Shown in pieces: positions 50,674 to 59,958 of a stretch of 64,000 bases of DNA. The first letter of the stretch is position 1; each line of letters begins with the position of its first letter. This DNA is from Nitrospirota bacterium (GTDB lineage: Bacteria > Nitrospirota > Nitrospiria > Nitrospirales > Nitrospiraceae), in the NCBI GenBank assembly GCA_004296885.1, contig SCVN01000008.1, positions 124,001 through 188,000 of the forward strand. Direction: 5' to 3'. A model generated the notes under the pieces. It made no database searches. It saw nothing but the letters and a program-made list of their open reading frames with translations, and was not told the DNA's origin. The translations under genes and the position numbers were made by a program.

Positions 50674-51765
50674 TCATACGTTGAACCGGAAATAGACGAT
50701 GTCCGCTTCCTTGATCACATAATCTTTGCCTTCCAGCCGGAACAGGCCCTTTTCCTTGACGCGGGCTTCCGAGCCGCAGGCGAGCAGATCGTCATAGTGG
50801 TAGACCTCGGCCCGGATGAACCCCCGCTCCATGTCGGAGTGGATCTTCCCGGCCGCCTGCGGGGCCTTGGTCCCCGTCACGATCGGCCAGGCGCGAGACT
50901 CCGTTTCCCCGGCGGTAAAGAACGTCGTGAGGTTTAGCAAGGCATAGGCTTCGCGCGTCAGCCGCACGAGGCCGGACTCCGCCAATCCCATTTCCTTCAA
51001 ATAGTCGGTCCGCTCGGCCTCCGGCAGGGATGCCAGCTCCGCCTCCAGTTGGCCGCAGATCGTCACCACCCGCGCCCCGCGACGGCCGGCAAACTCGCGC
51101 ACCTGGTTGACCAGCGGCTCGTCGGCCACGGTCTGTTCCGACACGTTCGCCACAAACAACACCGGTTTGGCGGCAAGCAACTGACAGTCGTCGAGCATGG
51201 CCCGCTCTTCCGGCGTGAAGGACAAGTTGCCGAGCCACTCTCCCTTGTCGAGCCGCTCCATGAGCACCTGCATAAAGGCCATCTCCGCCGCCGCCTTCTT
51301 ATCGCCCGCCCGCACCTTCTTCTCGGTCTTCTGCTTGCGGCGATCGAGCGTTTCCAGATCGGCCAGGATCAGCTCCGTTTCGATCGTGCCGATATCGCGG
51401 AGGGGATCCACGCTGCCGCTCACATGCACCACGTCGGTGCCTTGAAAGCACCGGACCACGTGCACGAGGGCATCCACCTCACGGATATGCCCCAGAAACT
51501 GATTGCCCAGCCCCTCCCCCTTGCTCGCCCCTTCGACCAGGCCCGCAATGTCGCGCACTTCCAGAGTGCTGGGCGTCGTCTTCTTCGAGGAAAAGATCTC
51601 CGTGAGTTTCAGCAAGCGAGGATCCGGCACCGGTGCGATCCCGGTGTTGGGGTCCACCGTCGCGAACGGATAATTGGCCGCGAGCGCAGTGCCGCCCACG
51701 AGCGCGTTGAAGACGGTCGTCTTCCCCACGTTCGGCAGCCCGATCATTCCGCAACACAAACCCAT
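50674..51765 (-). CDS. ychF: Ribosome-binding ATPase YchF
   Basis: A 363-residue Obg-family ATPase. P-loop GLPNVGKTT (9-17), DIAGLVEGASKGEGLGNQFL, and NVSE in place of the GTP-specific NKxD, which is typical of YchF. C-terminal TGS domain (TFFTAGETESRAWPI). The order pth-ychF is conserved in many bacteria. Confidence 0.96.
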   Translation of the reverse strand: MGLCCGMIGLPNVGKTTVFNALVGGTALAANYPFATVDPNTGIAPVPDPRLLKLTEIFSSKKTTPSTLEVRDIAGLVEGASKGEGLGNQFLGHIREVDALVHVVRCFQGTDVVHVSGSVDPLRDIGTIETELILADLETLDRRKQKTEKKVRAGDKKAAAEMAFMQVLMERLDKGEWLGNLSFTPEERAMLDDCQLLAAKPVLFVANVSEQTVADEPLVNQVREFAGRRGARVVTICGQLEAELASLPEAERTDYLKEMGLAESGLVRLTREAYALLNLTTFFTAGETESRAWPIVTGTKAPQAAGKIHSDMERGFIRAEVYHYDDLLACGSEARVKEKGLFRLEGKDYVIKEADIVYFRFNV

Positions 51766-51790
51766 TGAGACTCCTCGTCCTTACGATCGG

Positions 51791-52396
51791 CTATTCGCCA
51801 TCAGCCATCGGCTCTTTGGCGTTAAATTGATTCATGGCCACCGCAACGCCCTCGGCCAGCAGACACTCCAGCGCCAGCACGGCTTGCTCGATCATCGCGT
51901 CGACTTGAGGCCCTTCGTCCGCCAAAAATGGAGCCAGCACATAGTCGGCCGCCTCGATCCCGACGGGCGGGCGTCCGACGCCGAGCTTCACCCGACAAAA
52001 CTCGTCCGTGTCCAGGGTGGTGATGAGGGAGAGGATGCCGTTATGACCGCCGGGACCTCCACGGCACTTGATGCGCAGGCGCCCCAGCGGCAGATCGAGG
52101 TCGTCGTGGACGACAATCACGTGGTCGGGCAACTGCTCGGCGGAAAGACCGAGGGCCTCCACCATCGCCTTGACGGCGGGCCCGGATTGATTCATCCAGG
52201 CGAGGGGCAAGGCCAGGGTCACGTCTACCCGCTTGTCCGGCGGCCCAACCAGGCCGCGGCCTTGGCGTGCAACTCCGATCGGCTTGAGCGGGATCGCCCA
52301 GCGTGCCGCCGCGCGCTCCAACGTCCGAGACCCGACATTGTGCCGGGTCTGCGCATAGCGATCGCCAGGATTGCCGAGCCCTACAATCAGACGCAA
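51791..52396 (-). CDS. pth: Peptidyl-tRNA hydrolase
   Basis: A 201-residue Pth that recycles peptidyl-tRNA. GLGNPGDRYAQTRHNVG holds the catalytic His; WMNQSG and HDDLDLPLGRLR complete the site. It lies 2 bp after rplY. Confidence 0.96.
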   Translation of the reverse strand: MRLIVGLGNPGDRYAQTRHNVGSRTLERAAARWAIPLKPIGVARQGRGLVGPPDKRVDVTLALPLAWMNQSGPAVKAMVEALGLSAEQLPDHVIVVHDDLDLPLGRLRIKCRGGPGGHNGILSLITTLDTDEFCRVKLGVGRPPVGIEAADYVLAPFLADEGPQVDAMIEQAVLALECLLAEGVAVAMNQFNAKEPMADGE

Positions 52397-52398
52397 GT

Positions 52399-53187
52399 CT
52401 ACTTCTTCTTTTCCTCCTTGCCCCCTTCTTTCTTCTCACCGGCCTTGGCGCCGGCGGCCGCTTCCTTCTTCTCGCCCTTCTCACCGGCCTTGGCTTCACC
52501 ACCGGGCGCAGCCGCCTTCTCGGCCCCTTCCGCCCCTTCTTCCTTGCCCTTGCCGATGACTTCCGGCTCCTTGCCTTCTTCCGCCCCGGCGCCGCTGGTC
52601 AACAACGCTTCCAGCTTGGCTTCGGAGATCGGCGCGACCACGCTCACGACCATCTGTTCGGCCTCGTCCAGAACCTTGACGCCTGCGATCACCGTCAACT
52701 CCTTCACGTGCACGCCCTGGCCGATGGCCAGGTTCGAGGCGTCCACTTCGATCGCGTCCGGCAGCGCGGCGGGCAAGCACTCGATGTGCAACTCGCGCAA
52801 ATTGTGGTGCAGCACCCCGCCTTCCTTCACGCCGGCCGGCATGCCCCCCACGACGCTGACGGGCACCTTGACCCGGATCGGCTTGCTCATGGAGATTTCG
52901 AACAGGTCCACGTGCAACAACTCGCCGGACACCGGATCGACCTGATACTCCCGCAGGAGCGCGGTCCGATTGGGTTTGGACGCAGCCCCTGTGAGGCTCA
53001 GGTTGATAAGCGCCGTGCTGCCGGCATGGCCGCGCAGAACCTTGATCACCGCCGTCGGGTCCAGCGTCAGCAGGAGACATTCCCCTTCACCGTAGAGCAC
53101 GGCCGGCACCTTGCCGCTCCGCCGCAACTGACGGGCCGCCCCCTTACCCGCTTTTTCTCTGACCTCTGCCGTCAAGTCGAATTTCAT
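52399..53187 (-). CDS. rplY: 50S ribosomal protein L25 (general stress protein CTC type)
   Basis: A 262-residue long-type L25/CTC binding 5S rRNA: N-terminal L25 domain (1-95) and TL5 C-terminal beta domain (96-190). The last 60 residues are a Lys/Glu/Ala/Gly tail (AAAGAKAGEKKEGGKEEKKK end), longer than in many homologues. GGGAGGAAG precedes the ATG. A twin-hairpin element lies 37-80 bp upstream. Confidence 0.95.
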   Translation of the reverse strand: MKFDLTAEVREKAGKGAARQLRRSGKVPAVLYGEGECLLLTLDPTAVIKVLRGHAGSTALINLSLTGAASKPNRTALLREYQVDPVSGELLHVDLFEISMSKPIRVKVPVSVVGGMPAGVKEGGVLHHNLRELHIECLPAALPDAIEVDASNLAIGQGVHVKELTVIAGVKVLDEAEQMVVSVVAPISEAKLEALLTSGAGAEEGKEPEVIGKGKEEGAEGAEKAAAPGGEAKAGEKGEKKEAAAGAKAGEKKEGGKEEKKK

Positions 53188-53209
53188 GATCTTCCTCCCA
53201 CTCGAGGCG

Positions 53210-53267
53210 CAACCGGCCTCCCTACCAAACTTTGCTTGAACCGCCGCGTACGATCATACCGCGGCGG
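53210..53267 (-). promoter_or_regulatory. Twin-hairpin leader element, copy 2 (before rplY)
   Basis: Hairpin 1 pairs CCGCCGCG (53241-53248) with CGCGGCGG (53260-53267) around a loop holding CGATCA, as in copy 1. Hairpin 2 uses CAAAC (53226-53230) and GCTTG (53234-53238), which pairs fully only in minus-strand RNA (G-U). A GGAGG follows. Confidence 0.75.
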
Positions 53268-53406
53268 AGAATTCTTGTACCGCCCGTGACGTTCACCCGC
53301 TCCATACCCCGCCTAGCCCAAGCCTGTTCCCCTCCCGTTGAGGCAGTGACGCTCCAGGCAGCTTAAAGTGGAGGTGGGGCACATTGGCTGCCCCTTGTGG
53401 CGGGCG
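53268..53406 (-). other. prs-rplY spacer
   Basis: GGGGCA and TGCCCC (about 53375-53395) form a hairpin after the prs stop without a T-tract. No ORF or tRNA seen. Confidence 0.35.
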
Positions 53407-54348
53407 TTACGCAAAGAGCGAGCTGACTGATTCCTCCGCGTGGATTCTGGTAATGGCTTCGCCCAATAGGGGCGCTACCGACAGCACCCGCAACTTGGGG
53501 CACTGTTGTTCTTTCCCGTTCAACGGGATCGTATTCGTCACCACGACTTCCGTCAGACACGAGGCCTGCAACCGCTCCAACGCCGGACCGGACAGGACCG
53601 GATGGGTACAGCCGGCCCAAACGTTTCGAGCTCCTTTGTCCGCGCAGGCCTGGGCGCCCTGCACGATCGTGCCGGCCGTGTCGATCATATCGTCCAGCAA
53701 CAAGGCATTGCGTCCTTCGACGTCGCCGATGATGTTCATGACCTGGGCGTTGTTCGGCCCCTCGCGCCGCTTGTCGATGATCGCCAGTTGTGCCTGGAGA
53801 CGCTTGGCGAAGGCCCGCGCCCGCTCCACTCCGCCGGCGTCCGGCGACACCACGGTCAAATCCTCGCCCCCCTGTTTGCTGATGTAATCCAGCAAGACCG
53901 GCAGGGCATAGAGATGATCCACCGGGATGTTGAAAAATCCCTGAATCTGCCCCGCGTGCAGGTCCATCGTCAGTACCCGGTCGGCGCCCGCCGTCGTGAT
54001 CAAATCCGCCATCAACTTGGCGGTGATCGGCACCCGCGGCTGATCCTTGCGGTCCTGCCGGGCGTAGCCGAAGTAGGGAATCACCGCCGTGATCCGATAG
54101 GCCGAGGAGCGCTTGAGCGCGTCGATCATGATCAAGAGTTCGAGGATCGCCGTATTGACCGGGGGGCAGCAGGACTGCATGACGAATACGTCGGCGCCCC
54201 GGACGTTTTCCTCGATCCGGACCCGAATCTCTCCGTCGCTGAAGGAGGAGACCGTCGCCTCACCGAGGGCGATGCCCAGATACCCGCAAATTTCCTTGGC
54301 TAAAGCCGGGTTCGAGTTCCCGGAAAACAACTTCAGCGTCTTTTCCAT
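53407..54348 (-). CDS. prs: Ribose-phosphate pyrophosphokinase
   Basis: A 313-residue PRPP synthase. Pyrophosphate/ribose loop motifs are [30 protein letters not shown] and [20 protein letters not shown] feeds nucleotide, His and Trp synthesis. It follows ispE, an order seen in many bacteria. Confidence 0.97.
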   Translation of the reverse strand: MEKTLKLFSGNSNPALAKEICGYLGIALGEATVSSFSDGEIRVRIEENVRGADVFVMQSCCPPVNTAILELLIMIDALKRSSAYRITAVIPYFGYARQDRKDQPRVPITAKLMADLITTAGADRVLTMDLHAGQIQGFFNIPVDHLYALPVLLDYISKQGGEDLTVVSPDAGGVERARAFAKRLQAQLAIIDKRREGPNNAQVMNIIGDVEGRNALLLDDMIDTAGTIVQGAQACADKGARNVWAGCTHPVLSGPALERLQASCLTEVVVTNTIPLNGKEQQCPKLRVLSVAPLLGEAITRIHAEESVSSLFA

Positions 54349-54417
54349 GACACCCCTCCTTCAAATCGGCGCACCAAAGCCGCCCTCCCTCATTGGGTGG
54401 TCATGACAAGAATCGCC

Positions 54418-54447
54418 ACTGTATCGGAAAAGAAAGGAGCCTGTCAA
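54418..54447 (-). promoter_or_regulatory. Promoter of prs
   Basis: On the minus strand TTGACA (54442-54447), an 18-bp spacer and TACAGT (54418-54423); start near 54411. Confidence 0.65.
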
Positions 54448-54481
54448 CCGACCGGCAGGCGCTGGGCGGTTCGATCCGAGT

Positions 54482-55396
54482 CTAGCCGCAGGTCAGAGGG
54501 CCTATTCCGGCCGGAGCCGCAAAGGCCCGGCGGCCCTCGGACCGGCCCACCAGATCCCTGGCGCGAACCGCCGTCGCCTCGTCATGAAAAATGCCGAAGA
54601 CGGTGGCTCCGCTTCCGGACAGCAACGCCCCTTCCGCCCCGGCGAGCAGCAACTCCGTCTTGAGCGCGGAGAGGGCCGGGTGGGCCGGGGCCAAGGCGCC
54701 TTCGAAATCGTTCTCCATCAGCGGCACCACCTCGCTCCACGACAGCCGGTCGCGCCCCACGAGCTTGACGAGCGCCGCCGAGAGCGGCCGCACCCCGCGG
54801 CGCGACTCGGCCAGGCGCTGGTAGGCCCAGCGCGTCTCGATGGGAAACCCCGGGTTCACCAACACGACCCATCGCGTACCGGCCAGCGTCAACGGGGCCA
54901 CGTCCTCGCCCCGACCCCGCACCCGGGCGCAAGGCGCAAATAAAAAGAACGGCACATCGCTGCCCAGCGACTCCCCCAGCTTGGCCATTTCGCTGACGGA
55001 CCAGCCGAGGCCCAGCAGGTGATTCAACGCCACGATGGTTGCCGCGGCGTCGCTGCTGCCCCCGCCGAGCCCCCCGCCCATCGGAATCCGCTTGGTCAGA
55101 TGAATGTCCACCGCCTGGATCGGGCGGCCCTGCGCCGCCGCCTGCTCCAGCACCATCTCGGCGGCGCGCCGGACCAGATTGCGCCCGTCCGTCGGCAGAG
55201 TCGGATCGTCGCAGGCAAGCTGGACCAGGGATGCACCAGCGGGCTCCGTCATGAGCCGAACATGCAGGTCGTCCTCCAAGCCCACCGTATGCATGAGGGA
55301 CCAGAGGTTATGGTATCCGTCGGGCCGCCGGTCCAGGACCCGGAGGATTAGGTTCACCTTGGCCGGAGCCCGGACCAGCACCGTTCGCTCGCCCAT
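54482..55396 (-). CDS. ispE: 4-diphosphocytidyl-2-C-methyl-D-erythritol kinase
   Basis: A 304-residue GHMP kinase of the MEP isoprenoid pathway. RAPAKVNLILRVLDRRPDGY at the start, the ATP-binding loop PMGGGLGGGSSDAAA and GSGATVFGIF near the end. Start at 55396 (MGERT) or five codons earlier; neither has a clear Shine-Dalgarno because the spacer consists of GATGA-type repeats (55400-55436). Confidence 0.95.
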   Translation of the reverse strand: MGERTVLVRAPAKVNLILRVLDRRPDGYHNLWSLMHTVGLEDDLHVRLMTEPAGASLVQLACDDPTLPTDGRNLVRRAAEMVLEQAAAQGRPIQAVDIHLTKRIPMGGGLGGGSSDAAATIVALNHLLGLGWSVSEMAKLGESLGSDVPFFLFAPCARVRGRGEDVAPLTLAGTRWVVLVNPGFPIETRWAYQRLAESRRGVRPLSAALVKLVGRDRLSWSEVVPLMENDFEGALAPAHPALSALKTELLLAGAEGALLSGSGATVFGIFHDEATAVRARDLVGRSEGRRAFAAPAGIGPLTCG

Positions 55397-55444
55397 GCTG
55401 CTATTCATCATTCATCGCTTATCGTTCAGCCTTGTAGCCGTGCC

Positions 55445-56830
55445 TCACTCGTCCCGGCCGCCTTTGATGGCATACTTCTCGAGGCGATAGCGGAAGGAAC
55501 GGGTATTGAGTTTCAACAGCCGCGCCGCTTTCTTCTTGACCCACCGGGCCCGTTCCAGGGCTTTGAGCAAAAGATCCTTTTCGATACGGTTGATCAGCTC
55601 TTCCAAATCCAGCCCGTCCGTCGGCAGATCGGTGGGATAGCCGGCCTGGGGCTGGGCCGCCGGCCGGTGGAGCCAACTGTTGATGTCCTCCTCCGTAATC
55701 TGAGGGCCGGAGGCGAACGCGACCGCCCGCTCGATGAGGTTTTCCATCTCCCGCACGTTGCCCCGCCATTCATGTTCCAGCAGCAGATGCATGGCCCCGG
55801 AGGTCAGCTCCGGGACCGGCTTGCTGCTCGCCTTGGCGAACCGCTCCAGAAAATGTTTGGCCAGCAAGGGGATATCTCCCGCGCGCATGCGCAAGGGCGG
55901 TAAATTGATCGGGATCACGTCCAGCCGGTAATAAAGGTCTTCGCGGAAGCTGCCGTCCGCCACCGCCTTCTCCAGATCCTTGTTGGTGGCCGCGACGATG
56001 CGCACGTCCACTTTCAGGTCGCGGGTCCCGCCGACCCGGCGAAACTCGCGCTCCTGAATGACCCGCAGGAGCTTGACCTGCATGGTCGGCGTGGTTTCGC
56101 CGATCTCGTCCAAAAAAATGGTCCCGCCGTTGGCGACCTCGAACAAGCCGGCCTTGTTGGACACCGCCCCCGTGAACGAGCCCTTCATGTGTCCGAACAA
56201 CTCGCTTTCCAACAACGGCTCCGGCAAGGCCCCGCAGTTGATGGCGACGAAGGGGAGCCGGCTGCGCGCGCTGTTGTAGTGGATCGCGCGGGCCACCAAC
56301 TCCTTGCCCGTCCCGCTTTCTCCGCAGATCAGCACGTTGCTCTTGCTGTCCGCCACCTTGCGGACCATGTCGAACACCTTCTGCATCGCATCGCTCTGCC
56401 CCACGATCTGGGCAAACGAGGACTGGCTGGCCAGTTCCCGCTTGAGCAACATGTTTTCGGTCGAGAGCCGCCGCTTCTCCAGGGCATTGCGGATGATCAA
56501 CTGGACTTCGTCCACCTGGAACGGCTTGGTCAGGTAGTCGTACGCGCCCCGCTTCATCGCCTCGACCGCGGTCTCGGTGGACGCAAACGCGGTGATGACC
56601 AGCACCACCGTGTCCGGGGACGAATCCTTGACGGCCTTGAGCACGTCCAACCCGCCCACCTTCGGCATCTTGAGGTCGGTGATGACCAGGTCGAAGATGT
56701 CCTTGCCCAACTGGGCAACGGCTTCCTCCCCGTCGGCGGCGACCGTCACGGCATACCCCGCGCGCTTGAGCATGATGCTCAGCACATCCCGCATACTCTG
56801 TTCGTCGTCAACGATCAGGATCTTTTCCAC
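55445..56830 (-). CDS. pilR: Sigma-54-dependent response regulator, PilR-like
   Basis: A 461-residue NtrC-family activator: receiver domain (1-120; phospho-Asp in VITDLKMP), AAA+ domain with Walker A GESGTGKE and sigma-54 loop GSFTGA (as in PilR, rather than GAFTGA), and a Fis-type HTH (AARLLKLNTRSFRYRLEKY). It overlaps pilS by 16 nt and probably controls type IV pilus genes such as pilA, which is not in the window. Confidence 0.9.
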   Translation of the reverse strand: MEKILIVDDEQSMRDVLSIMLKRAGYAVTVAADGEEAVAQLGKDIFDLVITDLKMPKVGGLDVLKAVKDSSPDTVVLVITAFASTETAVEAMKRGAYDYLTKPFQVDEVQLIIRNALEKRRLSTENMLLKRELASQSSFAQIVGQSDAMQKVFDMVRKVADSKSNVLICGESGTGKELVARAIHYNSARSRLPFVAINCGALPEPLLESELFGHMKGSFTGAVSNKAGLFEVANGGTIFLDEIGETTPTMQVKLLRVIQEREFRRVGGTRDLKVDVRIVAATNKDLEKAVADGSFREDLYYRLDVIPINLPPLRMRAGDIPLLAKHFLERFAKASSKPVPELTSGAMHLLLEHEWRGNVREMENLIERAVAFASGPQITEEDINSWLHRPAAQPQAGYPTDLPTDGLDLEELINRIEKDLLLKALERARWVKKKAARLLKLNTRSFRYRLEKYAIKGGRDE

Positions 56831-58524
56831 GGTTCCCTACTCCATGGTTCTCGTCCTTCGTGCCAGAGGCGCGGCCCCTCCTGGGCCGACACCGGCAGGC
56901 ACACCACGAAACGCGAGCCCTTGCCCTCCTGGCTGTCCACTCGAATCCAGCCGCCGTGCAGATCCACGATCCGGTGCACGGCGGCCAGCCCAAGTCCGGA
57001 TCCATCTCTCTTGGTCGTGAAGAACGGCAGGAAGATCTTGTCCAGCGCGTCGCTCTTGATGCCCTCCCCCGTATCGTGGAAGGCGATTTCGATCACGTCG
57101 CCGCTCCGTGCGCCGGCCCCGACCCACCGACGCCCCGTCGAGATCGTGAGCTGGCCGCCCGCCGGCATGGCCTCGAAGGCGTTGGTGGCCAGGTTCCAGA
57201 ACACCTGCTTGATCTGATCCGGGTCGACGCGGGCGGTCATCGGGCCCGGTCGCAGATGCGGAGTGATCTGGATATCCGTCCGCGAGGCCGCTTGATGACG
57301 GACCAAATCCAGCGTTTCGCTCAGCACCTCGTTCACATCGCACTCCTTGAGATTGAGCGCCGGGGGCCGCGCATAGAGCAGGAACTCCGTAATGATGGCG
57401 TCCAGCCGCGTCGCTTCGCGTACGGCGATGTCCATGAGGCGCGCGTTCGTTTCCTCCAGCACGACATCCCGCCGCAGCATTTGCATCGCGCCGGCCAGCG
57501 CAGCCAGGGGATTGCGGATCTCGTGCGCCATGCCGGCCGACATTTCGCCCAGTGTGGCCAGCCATTCCCGGCGGCGCATCTCCTCCTCCATATCCCGGAT
57601 CTGGGTCAAATCCTTGAACATCCCGACCATGCCGGTCTGGACCCCCTGCTCCGTCAGAGGCGACAGGGTCATGCCCAGCACCAGCCGGGTGCCGTCGGCG
57701 CGCTTCCCCTCCGCTTCGAACGTGTGCGGCGCAGCCAGGGTGGCCGGGACCGTGTCGAAGAGATCTCCCTGTTGCCAATCAAAGACCTCCCACCAGGGCC
57801 GGCCCAACACCGCCTCCAGAGTATACCCGGTCACCTCCCGCGCCGCGCGGTTGAACGAGGTGATTCGTCCCTCCGGATCTGCGGCAAACAAGCCGCTGCT
57901 GATGCTTTGCACGACGTTTTCGTGGAATGCCTGCAGGCGGAGCAGCCCTTGCTCCTTTTCGATCAGCGATTGGCCGGTGCGCCGGAGCTGTTCGGCCAAC
58001 GTCCCGCTGAGCCAGCCCACCAGGACCAGGGCCAGGCCGTTCAACGACAGCGTCTGGATGGCTTCCGCCGCGGACAGCCGGCTGTGCAGCAGCCATCCGC
58101 GGCCCGCCAGGAGCCCGTAGAGCTGGATGTTGGTGAGCACGCCGAACAGAATCACCGAGACCCCGGCCGTGATCAGTCCGCCCCGGCGTCGGAGGATCAA
58201 GCTTGCCAGGGCGACGGTGATGACGTACAGCGGGGAAAACGGGCTTTCGATGCCCCCGGTGCTGGCGACCAGAAACGTCTCCAGCAGCAGATCCATCCCC
58301 ACCTGAAAGGAGGCGAAGGGCCGGAGCGCCTGGGGTTCGGTCACATACCGGAGCGCCAGCGCATAGGCGATCGTGATCGCATAGGTGAAGACGATCAGGG
58401 CGTAAAACGTGAACACCAGCTCGCCCTTGGCGATCTGGAAGGCCAGCGAGAGCCCGAGCAGCAGCGTCACCACCACCACCCGCAGGCCCATCAACCAATG
58501 CAGCTTGCCCCGCAGGTCTTCCAT
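56815..58524 (-). CDS. pilS: Membrane sensor histidine kinase, PilS-like
   Basis: A 569-residue kinase with about six N-terminal membrane helices (residues 10-190), a PAS domain (about 200-310), the phospho-His in MAHEIRNPLAALAGAMQML and an ATPase domain (GLGLAAVHRIVDLHGG). Layout and the downstream PilR make PilS the best call. Input signal unknown; in pseudomonads PilS senses pilin. Confidence 0.88.
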   Translation of the reverse strand: MEDLRGKLHWLMGLRVVVVTLLLGLSLAFQIAKGELVFTFYALIVFTYAITIAYALALRYVTEPQALRPFASFQVGMDLLLETFLVASTGGIESPFSPLYVITVALASLILRRRGGLITAGVSVILFGVLTNIQLYGLLAGRGWLLHSRLSAAEAIQTLSLNGLALVLVGWLSGTLAEQLRRTGQSLIEKEQGLLRLQAFHENVVQSISSGLFAADPEGRITSFNRAAREVTGYTLEAVLGRPWWEVFDWQQGDLFDTVPATLAAPHTFEAEGKRADGTRLVLGMTLSPLTEQGVQTGMVGMFKDLTQIRDMEEEMRRREWLATLGEMSAGMAHEIRNPLAALAGAMQMLRRDVVLEETNARLMDIAVREATRLDAIITEFLLYARPPALNLKECDVNEVLSETLDLVRHQAASRTDIQITPHLRPGPMTARVDPDQIKQVFWNLATNAFEAMPAGGQLTISTGRRWVGAGARSGDVIEIAFHDTGEGIKSDALDKIFLPFFTTKRDGSGLGLAAVHRIVDLHGGWIRVDSQEGKGSRFVVCLPVSAQEGPRLWHEGREPWSREPWKRS

Positions 58525-58667
58525 AGGCTCCTGGGTTCAGCCGCTGTCCGGGGACAACGACGCTCACGTGAGAGACGGTCGCCGACAGCTGAGGCGCACG
58601 CGCGGACGATACGTTGACGCGTTGAGTGAGGCGAACCTGCCGCTGGCGACCGTGGGCGACATGCCGG

Positions 58668-59879
58668 CTAGCCGACGACCGATGCCATCTTGAAGATCGG
58701 CAAATACATGGCGACCACGATAAAACCGATCGTAGTGCCCAGAAACACCATCATCATGGGTTCCAAGAGTGCGGTCAGCGAGGCCACCGCCGCATCCACC
58801 TCGTCGTCATAGAAATCGGCGATCTTGTTGAGCATGGTATCCAAGGCGCCGGTGGACTCCCCGACAGAGATCATGTGGATGACCATCTTCGGAAAGACAT
58901 CGCTTTTCGACAGGGGTTCCGCCACCGTTTTCCCCTCGCTGATACTGCTGCGCGCCCCGATGATCACTTCCTCCACCACCTTATTGCCCGATGTCTTGGC
59001 GGTGATGCTGAGACCCTCCAGAATCGGCACGCCGCTGCTGATCAAGGTGCCCAACGTCCGCGTGAACTTGGCCACCGAGGCCTTGCGGATCAGGTCTCCC
59101 ATGACCGGGATCTTGAGCGCCAGCTTGTCGATGTTGTAGCGTCCCTTGGGCGTCGCATAATATTTTTTCAGACCGGACACCCCGGCCGCCCCGCCGATCA
59201 CCATATAGACGATATAGGCCTGCACAAAATCGCTGGCGTCGATGACCAGCTGGGTCGGCCCCGGAAGGCCGGCCTTTCCGCCGGACAGATCCGTGAACAT
59301 TTTGGCAAAGATGGGAATGACCCAGACCATCAGCACGGCGATCACGATGATCGACACGCCCAGGATGGCGGCCGGATAGACCATCGCGGACTTGATCTGG
59401 GCCTTGAGCTTCATGGCTTTTTCCATGTGCACCGCCAGGCGCACCAGGACCGTATCCAGCAACCCGCCGATTTCGCCGGCATGGATCATGTTCGCATACA
59501 GCTCGTCGAAGGCTTTCGGCTTCTTCTTGATCGCGTCGGCAAACGTGGAGCCGCCCTCCACGTCCAGTTTGATTTCCCCGATGACTTTTCCGAACACCTT
59601 GTTCTCGGACTGCGTGGAAAGGATCTCCAGGCACTGGATGAGGGGCAGCCCGGCGTTGATCATGGTGCCGAACTGACGGGTAAAGATCACCACGTCCCGG
59701 TCGGTGATACCGCCGCCGCCGAACCCGAACTTGCCGCCTTCTTTTTTTTCCTGGAGGGACGACACGACGATGCGCTGTTGGCGGAGCTGTGCGGCCGCCT
59801 CCTCCTTCGTCTTGGCGGCCACGTCACCCTTCTTGGTGACGCCCTGCGCGGTTCGCCCGACATACGTGAAGACAGCCAT
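58668..59879 (-). CDS. pilC: Type IV pilus inner-membrane platform protein
   Basis: A 403-residue GspF/PilC-family protein with two cytoplasmic T2SSF domains and membrane helices near residues 170-190, 220-240 and 375-395 (e.g. ILGVSIIVIAVLMVWVIPIF). Signatures: FTRQFGTMINAGLPL and FTRTLGTLISSGVPI. It anchors the pilus assembly/retraction ATPases. ATG 59879 follows GGGGGA; longer frames are unsupported. The 143 bp to pilS hold nothing recognised. Confidence 0.93.
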   Translation of the reverse strand: MAVFTYVGRTAQGVTKKGDVAAKTKEEAAAQLRQQRIVVSSLQEKKEGGKFGFGGGGITDRDVVIFTRQFGTMINAGLPLIQCLEILSTQSENKVFGKVIGEIKLDVEGGSTFADAIKKKPKAFDELYANMIHAGEIGGLLDTVLVRLAVHMEKAMKLKAQIKSAMVYPAAILGVSIIVIAVLMVWVIPIFAKMFTDLSGGKAGLPGPTQLVIDASDFVQAYIVYMVIGGAAGVSGLKKYYATPKGRYNIDKLALKIPVMGDLIRKASVAKFTRTLGTLISSGVPILEGLSITAKTSGNKVVEEVIIGARSSISEGKTVAEPLSKSDVFPKMVIHMISVGESTGALDTMLNKIADFYDDEVDAAVASLTALLEPMMMVFLGTTIGFIVVAMYLPIFKMASVVG

Positions 59880-59958
59880 CAGTCCCCCATCCTTGCAAGC
59901 CGGCCCGCGACAGACGCCGGAGCCACGTGAGGCCGTTGCATTCGCCGCCCGCACCGGC

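Noticed and set aside
29000-53362. 16-bp match TGACGCTCCAGGCAGC at 29000 and 53347
   Set aside because: One 16-mer coincidence is close to chance expectation in 64 kb, and the flanks do not match.
54440-54490. tRNA gene between ispE and prs (common in other bacteria)
   Set aside because: GGTTCGATCC looks like a T-loop, but neither strand gives matching T-stem, anticodon and acceptor stems.
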